Source: Geodermatophilus bullaregiensis (GTDB lineage Bacteria; Actinomycetota; Actinomycetes; Mycobacteriales; Geodermatophilaceae). Taken from it: a DNA stretch of 64,000 bases. Position numbers and translations under genes: made by a program. The notes under the pieces are model-generated. The model did no database searches and was not told the origin of the DNA. It worked only from the letters and a program-made list of their open reading frames with translations. Shown in pieces: positions 46,705 through 55,528 of this stretch. Position 1 is the first letter of the stretch, and every line of letters begins with the position of its first letter. The DNA lies in the NCBI RefSeq assembly GCF_016907675.1, contig NZ_JAFBCJ010000001.1, forward strand, positions 3,720,001-3,784,000, given 5' to 3'.

Positions 46705-47838
46705 ACGGCGGGAGTTCCGTGGCCTGCTGACAGCCGGCGCGGCGCGCGTTATGCCATAGCCATGAGGTACGCCCAGGGCGGCGGGCTGACCGCCGTGGAC
46801 TGCGTCCGGCGAGAGCAGGTACGGCTGGAAGCCGCGGCGTGGATCGAGGAGGGCGCCACCGACGCCGAGGTGGCCGCCCGCTTCCGGGTCACCCGGATGT
46901 CGGCCAACCGCTGGCGCCGCGCGCTGGCCGACGGCGGCCGCCCGGCGCTGGCCTCCAAGGGCCCGGGCGGGGCCCGCTGCCGGCTCACCCCGGCTCAGCT
47001 TGAGGAGCTGCAGGCGCTTCTCGAGGCCGGCCCGGGTGCCTGGGGGTGGACCGATCAGTGCTGGACGCTGGCCCGCATCGCCGCGGTGGTACGCGAGCGC
47101 TTCGGCGTGGACTACACCCTGCCCGGGGTCGACCTGCTGCTGCACCGGATCGGCTGGAGCGTGCAGGTGCCCGCTCGGCGCGCCGCAGAACGGAACGAGG
47201 AGCAGATCGCCGCCTGGCGAGAGGAGACCTGGCCGCAGATAAAAAGGCCGCGGCGGACCTGGGCGCCTGGCTGATCTTCGAGGACGAATCCGGCCAGGGC
47301 CTGAGGCCGCCGAAGGGTCGCACCTGGGCCCGGCGGGGTTGCACGCCGGTGGTGCGGGTGACCGCGGCGATCAGCCCCCGAGTGTCGGTGGCCGCGCTGC
47401 TGGCGATCGGGCCCAGACAGCGGCCCCGGCTGATCTACCGCACGCTCCGACCTCGCAGAGACAGGCGGCGCAAGGGGTTCAGCGAGGCCGACTACGCCGC
47501 CCTGATCGACGCCGCCCACCAGCAACTGGGCGGGCCGATAGTGCTCGTCTGGGACAACCTGAACACGCACGTGTCCGCCGCGATCGTCCAGATGGTCGCC
47601 GCCCGGCCGTGGCTCACGGTCTTCCGACTGCCGCCGTACGCCCCCGAGCTCAACCCGGTCGAGCGAGTCTGGGCGCATCTGAAGCGGTCGCTGGCCAACC
47701 TGACCAAGCACACCATCGCCGAGCTGACCGCGCTGGTGAAGACCCGCCTCAGACGCATGCAGTACCGCCCCGGGCTCCTGGTCGGCTTCCTCGCCAGCAC
47801 CGGGCTCGACCTCGGATCCTTCCTGTAACACCCGCCGT
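46705..47838 (+). mobile_element. IS630-family insertion sequence, near complete
   Basis: 1134 bp with terminal repeats ACGGCGGGAGTT (46705-46716) and, inverted, ACGGCGGGTGTT (47827-47838), 11 of 12 identical. The left end is preceded by TA (TTA); the expected TA duplication at the right reads TG, so it has changed or the element is old. Confidence 0.82.
46762..47828 (+). CDS. IS630 transposase in two frames, likely -1 frameshift
   Basis: The first frame (46762-47274, 170 residues) holds the HTH part ([20 protein letters not shown]). The second (to 47828) holds the DDE domain: [16 protein letters not shown] and [10 protein letters not shown]. The frames join at ATAAAAAGG (about 47238), where a -1 slip of AAA gives the family's IKKAA-DLGAW reading. 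A slip on five A's is a credible programmed frameshift, as in other IS630 elements. The joined product, about 354 residues, has normal length and all three catalytic acids. Confidence 0.8.
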
Positions 47839-47874
47839 TGATGATCGTCAGCGTTGGAGCTCTAACAATCATTA

Positions 47875-48000
47875 ACGGCGGGAGTTCAGTACCCGGGTGA
47901 CGTCCCGCTGACAGTCGGCGCAGCGCACGCTATGCCAGAACCATGAGGTACTCCCAGGGTGGTGGGCTGACCGCCGAGGAGTGCGCCCGGCAAGGCCGTG
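47875..48000 (+). mobile_element. Left-end fragment of a second IS630 copy
   Basis: Starting 36 bp after the first element, ACGGCGGGAGTTC and the following 120 bp repeat the left end of that element, including the start MRYSQGGGLTAEECAR, with roughly 80% identity. Homology stops near 48000. It is a relic, not a tandem copy. Confidence 0.75.
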
Positions 48001-48115
48001 AGGGCTTGGGCTGCTGCGAAGGGGTACGAGGTCAGCAACCGTGGACGTGTACCTGCTGCGGTGATCAAGGCATACCGAGCGGCTGGCAACTAATCCGTAC
48101 GGAGAGGGCACCTAG

Positions 48116-49098
48116 ACGAGTAACGACCTCGTGCATGGTTGCCAGGGCAAGTTGCTCGTGACGGAAGGAGCAGGGTCGTGGTGTGTCCAGGACCCTGGCC
48201 CGTGCCGCCGCTGTCGCTGATCGCCGCGTGACCGGGCTGTCCCCACAGGTCCTCGCTGAACTGGTCGCCGAGCTGGGGCCGCGCTGGCAGGCGCGCCAGG
48301 ACGCCCGGCTGGCCGACCGCCCGCGCCGGCGCGCAGTCGGCGCCGGTGCCTCATACCGGCTGGTGTTCATTGACCGGTTGCTGGTCGCCCTCGTGCATCT
48401 GCGCCACGGGGTGACCCACGACGTGCTGGCCTGCTGGTTTGGGGTCTCTCGTTCGACCGGATGCTGGCCGCGGACACCGGCCTGTGGGCCGATCCGGTCT
48501 GGCTGGTCGACTCCACGCCGATCGAGTGCGCCCGCTCCCGGCCGGCCGTCTTGCGGTCGGACCTGGCCGGGATCGCCGGCTACAGCTACTGCCCGAGTCA
48601 CTCGCGCTGGTTCTGGGGGCTGCGGCTGCACCTGGTCTGCACGCCGGCCGGGTTGCCGATCACCTGGGCGCTAGCCGATCCGAAGCTCGATGAGCGCCAG
48701 GTGCTGATGTGCGTCCTGGATGCCGACACCGACCTGCTCGCCGCCCGTCCCGGGCTGCTGATCCTGGCCGACAAGGGCTACGTCTCCGCCGAGCTGGATG
48801 CCTATCTGCACGCCCGGGGCGCCGAGCTGCTGCGCCCGTCCTACCGCAACCGCGCACCCCGGCCCGGCCAAGCCCTGCTGGCGCCGATCCGCCAGCTGAT
48901 CGAGTCCGTCTACGACACCCTCAAAGGCCAGCTGGACCTGGAACTGCACGGCGGCCGCAGCCTGACCGGGGTCACCACCCGCATCGCCCAACGGCTGCTG
49001 GCGCTGACCGCCGCGATCTGGCACAACCGCGCCACCGGTTAGCCCGTCACCCGATCCCTGATCGCCTACGACCACTGACCGGCTTCGGACTTACTCGT
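48116..49098 (+). mobile_element. Chimeric IS (IS5-like left half, IS982-like right half) flanked by CTAG
   Basis: Outer ends are ACGAGTAA (48116-48123) and its inverse (49091-49098), each flanked by CTAG (48112-48115 and 49099-49102), like a 4-bp target duplication. The right CTAG includes the stop codon of the next gene. Inside, two unrelated transposase halves are joined (next entry). Confidence 0.6.
48183..49072 (+). pseudogene. Fused transposase remnants: IS5-type N-terminus and IS982-type catalytic domain
   Basis: 48183-48455 encodes an IS5-like N-terminal region (LVALVHLRHGVTHDVLACWFGVSRST). About base 48455 the frame changes and the sequence becomes the IS982 catalytic domain: LAADTGLW, WLVDSTPIEC, RWFWGLRLHLVCTPAG, LIESVYDTLKGQLDLE and IWHNRATG. 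The IS982 N-terminal 110 residues are missing. A TAG at 49040-49042 replaces a Gln codon; past it the frame reads PVTRSLIAYDH, the normal family end, to a TGA. So it is doubly dead: chimeric and with a nonsense codon. Confidence 0.75.
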
Positions 49099-50349
49099 CT
49101 AGCGGGTCGGGGGCGGATCGTTCGGTGCCAGCAGGGCTCCGATCGAGCGGAAGATCGTGTCGGAGGCGTTCGAGTAGTTGCCCTGGGCATCGAATGCGCC
49201 GGGAAGATAGGTCCCGACTACCGCGATGGCGATCTCCTCGGACGGGAGGTAGGCCTCCGTGGCGCCGTAGCCGCTCAGCAGCGGGTTCTGCAGGAGCCAC
49301 GATCCGGAGCGCACGACGCCGAGTCCGTAGTTGTACCCGTTGACCTGTTGGCCGCAGCTGGGGGCGCAGGCGGGGTCGGGGTGTCCGAAGCCCAGCAGAT
49401 TCGGATCGGTCATGGCGTGATAACTGGACTCCGACAGTAGCGAGCCGGTGCCGACCGCCACTGCAGTGGTGGCCATGTCATCGATCGTCGTCGTCTGGTT
49501 GGCTCCGACGGGGGTGCCCCATTGGGTGTTCCAGAACGTTGCCTCCTCGTAGAAGGGGGTCGTCGGCGGGATCCCGAGCGCCTCGCGACGCTCGGAGCTG
49601 TAGGAGTGCAGAACCGGGCTGGGAATGTCAGAGGTCTGCGTCGGCACGGTGTGGGTCAGCCCCATCGGGCCGAGCACCTTCTCACTCAGGAGCACGTCCA
49701 GCGGCTGACCACCGATCTGAGCGAGGATCTCACCGAGGATCATGAAGTTGGTGTGCGCGTAGCTCCAGTTCGTTCCGGGAGGAAAGTGCACGGGGCGGGA
49801 GAACGCGTAGTCCAGCCGCTCCTGGACCGTCCAGATGTGGAACGGGTCTGCGTTCCACGCGGCCTCCCACGCCGGATCGGCCTCGTAATCGGGGTAACCC
49901 GAGGTCTGATTGGCCAGCATCTTCAGCGTGACCTGGTCCGCGGCGGGCAACTCCGGCATCCAGCGGTCGATCGTGTCATCGAGCGTGACCTCGTGCTCAT
50001 CGACGAACTGCAGGAGCAGCGTGCCCAGGTAGGAGAAGGCGACGGCGCCGTTGCGGAAGTGCATGTCGGTGGTCGCCGGCACTCCCTCCATCGACGTGCC
50101 GAACGCCTGCCTGATCACGACCTGATCGCCCTGAGTGACCTTGACGATGACCGCGCGCAGGTGCCCGTCGGCCATCGCGCTCTGCACGATGTCCGCGATG
50201 GCTGCCGCCGACGACGGAGGCGGGGTGACGGTCGGGGTCGCCGGTGCAGCCGATGCCACCGTCGACAAGCCGAGCGACAGCGCCGCCAGGACGCATCCCA
50301 CGACGGGGACGCGCTGACCCCAACCGACCCCGTGCCTGTTCCTGCGCAT
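49099..50349 (-). CDS. Secreted beta-lactamase-fold (serine hydrolase family) protein lacking SxxK
   Basis: 416 residues from ATG at 50349, with AGAGGG 10 bp upstream. Signal peptide about 1-35 (ending ASAAPA). The beta-lactamase/PBP fold is clear from LLQFVDEHEVTLDDTIDRWMPELP, QVTLKMLANQTSGYPDY and FPPGTNWSYAHTNFMILGEIL, the latter giving the Y-x-N-type Tyr. Where class C enzymes have S-x-x-K (GSVTK), this reads GAVAFSY (101-107), so both nucleophile and base are absent. Possibly a binding protein, a divergent hydrolase or an inactive relic. Its stop codon lies in the CTAG that flanks the chimeric IS. Confidence 0.82.
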   Translation of the reverse strand: MRRNRHGVGWGQRVPVVGCVLAALSLGLSTVASAAPATPTVTPPPSSAAAIADIVQSAMADGHLRAVIVKVTQGDQVVIRQAFGTSMEGVPATTDMHFRNGAVAFSYLGTLLLQFVDEHEVTLDDTIDRWMPELPAADQVTLKMLANQTSGYPDYEADPAWEAAWNADPFHIWTVQERLDYAFSRPVHFPPGTNWSYAHTNFMILGEILAQIGGQPLDVLLSEKVLGPMGLTHTVPTQTSDIPSPVLHSYSSERREALGIPPTTPFYEEATFWNTQWGTPVGANQTTTIDDMATTAVAVGTGSLLSESSYHAMTDPNLLGFGHPDPACAPSCGQQVNGYNYGLGVVRSGSWLLQNPLLSGYGATEAYLPSEEIAIAVVGTYLPGAFDAQGNYSNASDTIFRSIGALLAPNDPPPTR

Positions 50350-50469
50350 CCTCACGAGACCCTCTTTCCCGGCTCGATACCACCCGGCGTGGTAGCCGAC
50401 CCTGAGCGAGATGGGCGGCCAGTGTTCCACTCGATGCCGCCGTGCAGCAGAGGTCTGAGCCGGATGATC

Positions 50470-50546
50470 GTCGAAGCTGTCGGAGGTGGCCGAAAGTAGG
50501 GGGCGATCCGCTCCCACAGCCCGTCGGGCACGGATTCTTCGATCAC
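50470..50546 (-). pseudogene. IS5-type transposase N-terminal fragment (DUF4096-like)
   Basis: From GTG at 50546 the frame reads VIEESVPDGLWERIAPYFRPPP, the usual first 22 residues of an IS5-group orfA. It is then lost. It lies in the upstream region of the secreted beta-lactamase-fold gene. Confidence 0.6.
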
Positions 50547-50617
50547 TCACCAGGGCCTCGACAGGGCTGGCCACCGCGCACGGAGGGCGCACCGAGCTCG
50601 AAGTGACACGGTCGCGA

Positions 50618-50747
50618 TATTGCAACGGCACGTCGTTTCTGGTGCTGGTGACTTCGCACCTTTTATTGTGTCATGACGCTCTCAGCGCCGTGTCGCCCCG
50701 TAGATTGTGCGATCAGGCCGACCCAGGGGACAAGTGCCGTTGCAATA
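50618..50747. repeat. 130-bp MITE-like element with 14-bp inverted ends
   Basis: TATTGCAACGGCAC (50618-50631) and its exact complement (50734-50747) bracket 102 bp of AT-richer, non-coding DNA. No transposase belongs to it. Confidence 0.55.
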
Positions 50748-50844
50748 CTGAAGCCGAAGCCGGGTCTGCTGCGCAAACCTGGCAAATGATGCCCTTGCGG
50801 AAGCGCTCGGCCCCTTGTCCCAGACACTCCCCGGCCCTGACAGT

Positions 50845-51865
50845 GAGCCATTCCCAGTAGGGGCGCCTGGAAGGTCGGGGAGGACACGCCGACGGTGGTG
50901 AGGTGACCAGGAGAAGCGCAGGACCCCGGTAGGAGGGACGTCTTCTCACGGATCGTCTTCCCCACCCGAGGTCCTGCTGTGTCCGATCCTGTCACCTACA
51001 CCGCCGTGCTTCCGGTCGCCGAGGAGTCCGTGCACTTCGTGTCGCGCCTGCTGGCGGCCGAGCGCCGCCGACGCGGGACTCGAGGTCGGCGGCGGGCGCT
51101 GGGCTGCTACCGGCAGGCGGTGCTGGTGCTGCGCTGGTTCTGTGACGGGACCCGGCTGGCCCAGCTGGCCAGAGACAACGCCATCGGCCGCTCGACGGCC
51201 TACCGGTATCCGCACGAGGGCATCGACGTCCTCGCCGCGCCCGCGCCGGGGCTGCGCGGCGCGCTGCTGGCCGCCCGCGCCGCCGGCCATCCACACGTGA
51301 CGGTGGACGGCACGCTGATCCGCACCGACCGCTGCCATGCCCCGGGTCCCACCGCCCGGGCCGACCGCGGGGATCGCCGGGTGGATCCGTGGTGGTCGGG
51401 CAAGCACGCCGCCCACGGCGGCAACGTGCAGGTCATCGCCGCGCCCGACGGCTGGCCGATGTGGACCTCTGCCGTGCGGCCGGGCCGCGAGCACGACACC
51501 ACCGCACTGCGCACCCACACCGAGGCGCTGCCGCTGCTGGCCGAATGGACCGACCAGGTCATGTCGTCCTGGCCGACCTGGGCTATGAAGGCGAGCGGGC
51601 GGCGCTGACGACGCCGATCAAGCACCGCACCGGCCGACGGTTGACCGCCAGCCAGCGCACCGTGAACCTGCTGCACGCAGCCACCCGCGCTCCGGCCGAA
51701 CGCGGCAACTCCCTGCTCAAGACCACCTTCAAGGCGCTGCGCCGAGTCAGCCTCTGCCCCTGGCGCATCGGCGCCATCACCGCCGCCGCCCTCGTCCTGC
51801 TCCACCACGCGCACGACCGCACTACATGATCAACGGGCCCGCGGCGCCGTTACTGGGAATGGCTC
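50845..51865 (+). mobile_element. IS5-family element with intact ends and 3-bp target duplication
   Basis: Perfect 15-bp inverted ends (GAGCCATTCCCAGTA, 50845-50859 and 51851-51865) flanked on both sides by AGT (50842-50844 and 51866-51868). Length 1021 bp. End sequence and 3-bp ANT-type duplication suit the ISL2 group. Confidence 0.88.
50979..51829 (+). CDS. IS5-family (ISL2-like) transposase, frameshifted
   Basis: Frame one (50979-51608, GTG start) carries the HTH (LARDNAIGRSTAYRYPHEGI) and DDE_Tnp_4 domain (VTVDGTLIRTDR with the first Asp, GKHAAHGGNVQVIAAPDG). Near 51560 the family continues in another frame: HVVLADLGYEGE, with the second Asp, to ERGNSLLKTTFKALRRV with the final Glu, ending 51829. 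There is no A-run at the junction, so a loss-of-function indel is more likely than programmed shifting. Confidence 0.82.
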
Positions 51866-51885
51866 AGTGAGCACCTCCCGCAGGT

Positions 51886-51987
51886 TCAGAGCCCTTGTCT
51901 GTGGTCGACTGGCGCCCCGAACACGTTGTCGCCGTTGAGCTCTGCGAGTCGGTTGGCCAGGTGGTCGGCGACGGTGAATGCCGTCAT
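51886..51987 (-). pseudogene. Truncated thiamine-diphosphate decarboxylase start
   Basis: ATG at 51987 overlaps the nitroreductase stop (ATGA). The first residues, FTVADHLANRLAELN and then DNVFGAP, are the N-terminus of pyruvate/indolepyruvate-type decarboxylases (usual TVADYLxxRLxELGVxHVFGVPGD). Homology ends after about 27 residues, and a TGA at 51886 follows, 20 bp short of the IS5 element. The other 520 residues are gone. Confidence 0.7.
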
Positions 51988-52589
51988 GGGTCGCTCCCCG
52001 GGGGCTCGGGTGCGTCCGCGCCGGGGCGGCGGTTGGGCGGAACCCAGGTGGTGAGGTCGCGCCAGGTCAGGTGGGGCCGGCCGCGGATCGGTGCCGGGCC
52101 GCCGGGCCGCGGGTGGCCGAGGCACACGACGAGTTCGGGAGCCCAGCTCTCTGGCAGGCGGAGGGCGACGCCAACCGCGGCGCGACTGAACGAGGTCACC
52201 GGCCCGGCCCCGATGCCGATCGCGTGCGCGGCCAGCATGAGGGTCGCCGCCGCCATGCCGACGTCGATGCGAGGGCCGGGCGCGTCCGACGGGAAGCCGT
52301 AGCTGGCCGCGAGAGCGTGGTCGGTGCAGATGGTGATGGCGGCGGTCGGGTGCTGGAGCATTCCCGGCGACACCGCGCGCAACACCCGCAGCGTCGCGGG
52401 GTCGTCGGTGGCGACGAAACGCTGCAGATGCCGATTGCCGGCGGTGGGTGCCCAGCGGGCGGCGTCGAGGATGGTCTCCAGCGCTAGGCGCTCGACCGGC
52501 TCCGCCGTCATCGCACGCACCACCCGGCGGCTGCGGATCGCCGCGAGCACGGCCGCGCCGCGTTCTGCGTCCGCGCCGACGCCGGTCAC
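51984..52589 (-). CDS. Nitroreductase family protein
   Basis: 201 residues from a GTG at 52589 that overlaps the previous stop (GTGA). FMN-binding features: AIRSRRVVRAMTAEPV at the start and ILDAARWAPTAGNRHLQRFV. In the middle is IDVGMAAATLMLAAHAIGIGAGPVTSF, and near the end LVVCLGHPRPG. It is a flavin oxidoreductase for nitro or quinone compounds. It is the middle gene of a small operon (DUF6092, nitroreductase, decarboxylase remnant). Confidence 0.9.
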   Translation of the reverse strand: MTGVGADAERGAAVLAAIRSRRVVRAMTAEPVERLALETILDAARWAPTAGNRHLQRFVATDDPATLRVLRAVSPGMLQHPTAAITICTDHALAASYGFPSDAPGPRIDVGMAAATLMLAAHAIGIGAGPVTSFSRAAVGVALRLPESWAPELVVCLGHPRPGGPAPIRGRPHLTWRDLTTWVPPNRRPGADAPEPPGSDP

Positions 52590-52921
52590 GCCGGCCCCGC
52601 TGGGTCCGGTGCCCACCGGGCGGTCAGGTGGGCGGCGAGTGACCGACACAGCTCGTCGAGGCGCGTGACGTATTCCTCTCGTCCGGTGCGAGGCACGGCC
52701 AGCTCGGGGACCTGCTCGAGCTCGTCGTGGACGAAGGCAGCGATTGCTCTCGAGGAGCGCGGCGCGATCTGTTCGGCGAGCCGGTGAGCGGCGGTAAGCA
52801 GCCGCATCGGGCCGTACTCCGCCGCCTCGTCCACTTGCGTGCGGGCGGCGGTGATCAGGTAGGCCAGCAGTTCAACCGCCTCGTCCTCGTCGAGGACCCA
52901 GACGTGGGCAGTGGTCGGCAT
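52586..52921 (-). CDS. DUF6092 family protein
   Basis: 111 residues, all helical. The EDEAVELLAYLITAARTQVDEAAEYGPMRLLTAA stretch is the family hallmark as I know it. Function unknown; it is often next to flavin or thiamine-diphosphate enzymes. ATG at 52921. A 9-bp inverted repeat (52964-52972 with 52990-52998) stands about 45 bp upstream and could be an operator. Confidence 0.75.
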   Translation of the reverse strand: MPTTAHVWVLDEDEAVELLAYLITAARTQVDEAAEYGPMRLLTAAHRLAEQIAPRSSRAIAAFVHDELEQVPELAVPRTGREEYVTRLDELCRSLAAHLTARWAPDPAGPA

Positions 52922-53144
52922 GGCGGCTCCTCACTACCGGGGATCTTGCCAGCGGATCCGGCCGAGGTGTCCCGTCCCGGACGCGAGTCGGACACCTCGA
53001 CCGGACCGAGCCACCAGTGCCCTGTCAGATACCACGAGGATCAAGCTCGAGCCTGCGCACCAGGCGAAGCGATGGCCAACTTGTGCACAGAGTCGTGAAG
53101 GCATGGGCGGAGGTCAACTCTCGCCGCAGGAGCCGCTGGGTCAA

Positions 53145-53654
53145 GTCCGCTGGCGTGGTGTGTGACGGCTACCGCGTGATCTTCATGTCGTATCAGGCGC
53201 TGAGCGCCGGGATGGTCACCTCCTCGGTGGTCGCGGAGTCGGTGCCGGCAACGCGTCGGATGCGGCAGCGGGCGAGGACGTCGAGGCCGAGGTAGCGGCG
53301 GCCTTCGGTCCATTCGTCGTGCTGCTCGGCGAGGACGGCTCCGACGAGGCGGATGAGCGCGTCGCGGTCGGGGAAGATGCCGACCACGTCGGTGCGGCGG
53401 CGGATTTCCCGGTTGAGCCGCTCGGAGGGGTTGTTGCGTGTTGATGAACGTGGTCAGCATCTGCCGCAGCAGGTCAGGGCTGGCCTGGGCCAGCTGCTCG
53501 TGCAGGAAGTGGGCAGGGTCGATACTGCTCGGTGCGGTCATCGCGTCGAACTCCTGAAGGACTGTGAGAGGTCTCCCAGAAGATCACGCGGTGGCCGCCT
53601 CGACGTTCAGGGCCCCCTACTCACCGGGGGCCGTCGCACACCACCTTGGTGGAC
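53145..53654 (-). mobile_element. Internally deleted IS256-family relic
   Basis: Ends 53145-53169 and 53630-53654 are imperfect 25-bp inverted repeats (19 of 25 match; core GCCGTC and CACACCAC). Within, on the minus strand, the frame starts as an IS256 transposase (DPAHFLHEQLAQASPDLLRQML, from 53541), then jumps in another frame to the C-terminus (VVGIFPDRDALIRLVGAVLAEQHDEW...EEVTIPALSA, ending 53193). About 300 residues of the DDE domain are missing. Confidence 0.8.
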
Positions 53655-53874
53655 GCCACTAGCCGCTGCGCCGACATGGAGAAGGCAAGGCGGTCCGGGA
53701 TGGAGACCCGCACTGCCCCCAGGCCGCCGTCCTGGCCAGCCAGCGAGTCTCACGACCTCGTGCATGGTCAGCCGCGGGCCGTCGTCGACCTGTCCAGGGC
53801 GGATTCGATCACCTGGTCGTGCCGGCTGGTAGAGCCTTCGGTGGGCGGTCCAGCTAGTGCTGCGTTCCTCAGAG
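53655..53874. other. Short spacer sharing a 16-bp word with the chimeric IS left end
   Basis: Contains CGACCTCGTGCATGGT (53754-53769), also found at 48124-48139 just inside the chimeric element. It probably marks a second left-end scrap of the same IS family. No gene seen. Confidence 0.45.
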
Positions 53875-54514
53875 CAGGTAGGTAAAGCGGCGGGGTCGGG
53901 GCGGTGGCGGTGGCCGTCCCCAGACCCATGGCTTGGCGTGGGTGTTCAGCTGTGCGGTGGCCAGCTCGGTGACCTGGGCGATCTCGCCCGGGTCGACGAA
54001 GGTCTGCCCGGCCAGGGCGTGCCGGCGGAAGATCCGCCACCAGGCCTCCTGCAGGTTCAGCCGGCAGGCGCCCTTGGGGATGAACACCTGCTCGATGCGC
54101 GGATGGGCGGCCAGCCAGATCCGGGTGGCGAGGCGGGAATGGCTGGAGAGGTTGTCGGTGATCACCGTCAGGGTTCCGGTCGGATTGGCCTGCTCCAGCC
54201 GGGCGGGGAACGCCTGCCAGTGGGCGCTGTTGCGCGAGGGCGCGCACATCGTCACCGCGTGCCCGTCGCCGATGCGCAGGCCACCGTCGATCCAGGTCTT
54301 CTCCGGTCCCCGGCTGTAGGTCAGCGGCGCCTTGGGGCGGTGGCCGTCGGGGCGTCCAGCCCGCCGGCGGGGCGAAGGTGCGCGGCATCACCGGGCCGAG
54401 TTCGTCGGCGGCGATGACCGTGGTATCCGCCGGTGGGTCGGTGTAGTAGTCCACGACCCGCGTTCTTTTGCCCCGGGAGCGGTGGACGGTGACGGTGACC
54501 GGACAAGCATGCAC
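53875..54514 (-). pseudogene. IS630-type transposase remnant with frameshifts
   Basis: Minus-strand pieces in different frames read KRTRVVDYYTDPPADTTVIAADELGPV (first catalytic acids) and then, from about 54330, a frame with RGPEKTWIDGGLRIGDGHAVTM. The final part is LTVITDNLSSHSRLATRIWLAAHP and VFIPKGACRLNLQEAWWRIF, ending with a PPPPRPRRFTYLL tail. The order matches a different IS630 subgroup from the element at 46705. The N-terminal HTH is absent. Confidence 0.75.
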
Positions 54515-54818
54515 CAGCTCGTCGGGCTCTCCGCGAGTCGTAGTCGATGACCTCGTCCTCGTCGGTGATGACGGTAGGGGTCTGCTCGACGGTGTCGATG
54601 GCGGTGCCGACGCCCTGGGTGCCGTTGTGCACGCCTGGGGCCCCGTTGTCGTGGTTGGTGCGGATCTGGGTGACCTGGCACGGGCTCAACAGCAGCTTAT
54701 GCGTGCCCGTCAGGCAGCGAGATGACGCCCGGGGCCGGGTGGCGCTGATGGCGAAGTTCGGCGGGCTCGGCGAGTATCTGTACCGGGCGGGCCAGCTGTA
54801 CCGAATGGATCTCGGCTG

Positions 54819-55082
54819 GTGCACGGATCGAGACACGCGACGCGAGGGTGGCAACTGGTGGTGGTGTTCCTGCTTACCGTGTTTACGGCTGTTGTGCTGC
54901 TGGCAGCTGGCTTCCTGCTCGGGGTGCTCTGGCTGCGCGACGAACACGCCCGGTTGCTCGTGTTGCGCGAGGAGGTCGGACACAGAACCGTGATGATGAA
55001 GCAGCTGGCTTCAGGCGCTGGTGCCGCCGTGACGTCGCGTGGTGCGGCGCCGCCCACCAGTTCCCCTCATCATGCCGACTGA
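54819..55082 (+). CDS. Small single-TM protein, unknown
   Basis: 87 residues. A membrane helix (VVVFLLTVFTAVVLLAAGFLL, about 14-34) is followed by an amphipathic helix (EHARLLVLREEVGHRT) and a polar Ala/Ser/Pro tail. GTG start. No family recognised; shape suggests a membrane-anchored coiled-coil peptide. Supported by composition only. Confidence 0.4.
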   Translation: MHGSRHATRGWQLVVVFLLTVFTAVVLLAAGFLLGVLWLRDEHARLLVLREEVGHRTVMMKQLASGAGAAVTSRGAAPPTSSPHHAD

Positions 55083-55330
55083 GCCGTGCTGCGTCGGGGG
55101 CGTTCCACGCAGGTATGCCCTCGTCCAGGTGGACCCGCCCCGATGGGTGCAGACAGCGGTGAGTCCGGCGACGGCGCTCGACAGCATTGATGCTGCCGCG
55201 GTCGAGGCGGAATGCAGACCCCGGCACGGGCGGCGACGGCCCGCTTACTGCATCCCATAGGGGTCAACCGAACCGGGGGCGGTTCCAGACCAGCGAAGTC
55301 ACCCCAACGGTTCGAAGGTGGCGCAGGGGC

Positions 55331-55528
55331 TCAGCGGAGGAAGAGGGGCTGCATCGGGGTGGGCTCATGGCGCCTGCCGGTCCGGGTCTTTGAGCCGACA
55401 CACGTCGGCGCAGGATGTGGCTGGCCTTTCGCGGCGGGAAGGACCCGGCCGCACCGCGGGCAGTGAAAGCCGATCAGCGTGCCGCCGGCTGGTTGCCGGG
55501 AGGGGTCCTCAGCGTCGTGCCGGTCCAC
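55331..55528 (-). CDS. Small CxxC protein, unknown
   Basis: 65 residues containing GFHCPRCGRVLPAAKG and a further Cys about 20 residues later (PAPTCVG), a possible zinc knuckle. Basic C-terminus. Part of a run of small minus-strand frames in the right half of the island. No family recognised. Confidence 0.4.
   Translation of the reverse strand: MDRHDAEDPSRQPAGGTLIGFHCPRCGRVLPAAKGQPHPAPTCVGSKTRTGRRHEPTPMQPLFLR

Noticed and set aside
46705-48000. Direct repeats considered as a CRISPR array
   Set aside because: Only two diverged copies, explained as IS630 left ends; no CRISPR-like array anywhere in the window.
50486-50860. Plus-strand 124-residue frame
   Set aside because: Runs through the MITE-like element into the IS5 end; no protein-like features.
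54321-54983. Minus-strand 220-residue frame
   Set aside because: Mixed composition crossing the IS630 remnant; only a short acidic stretch looks natural.
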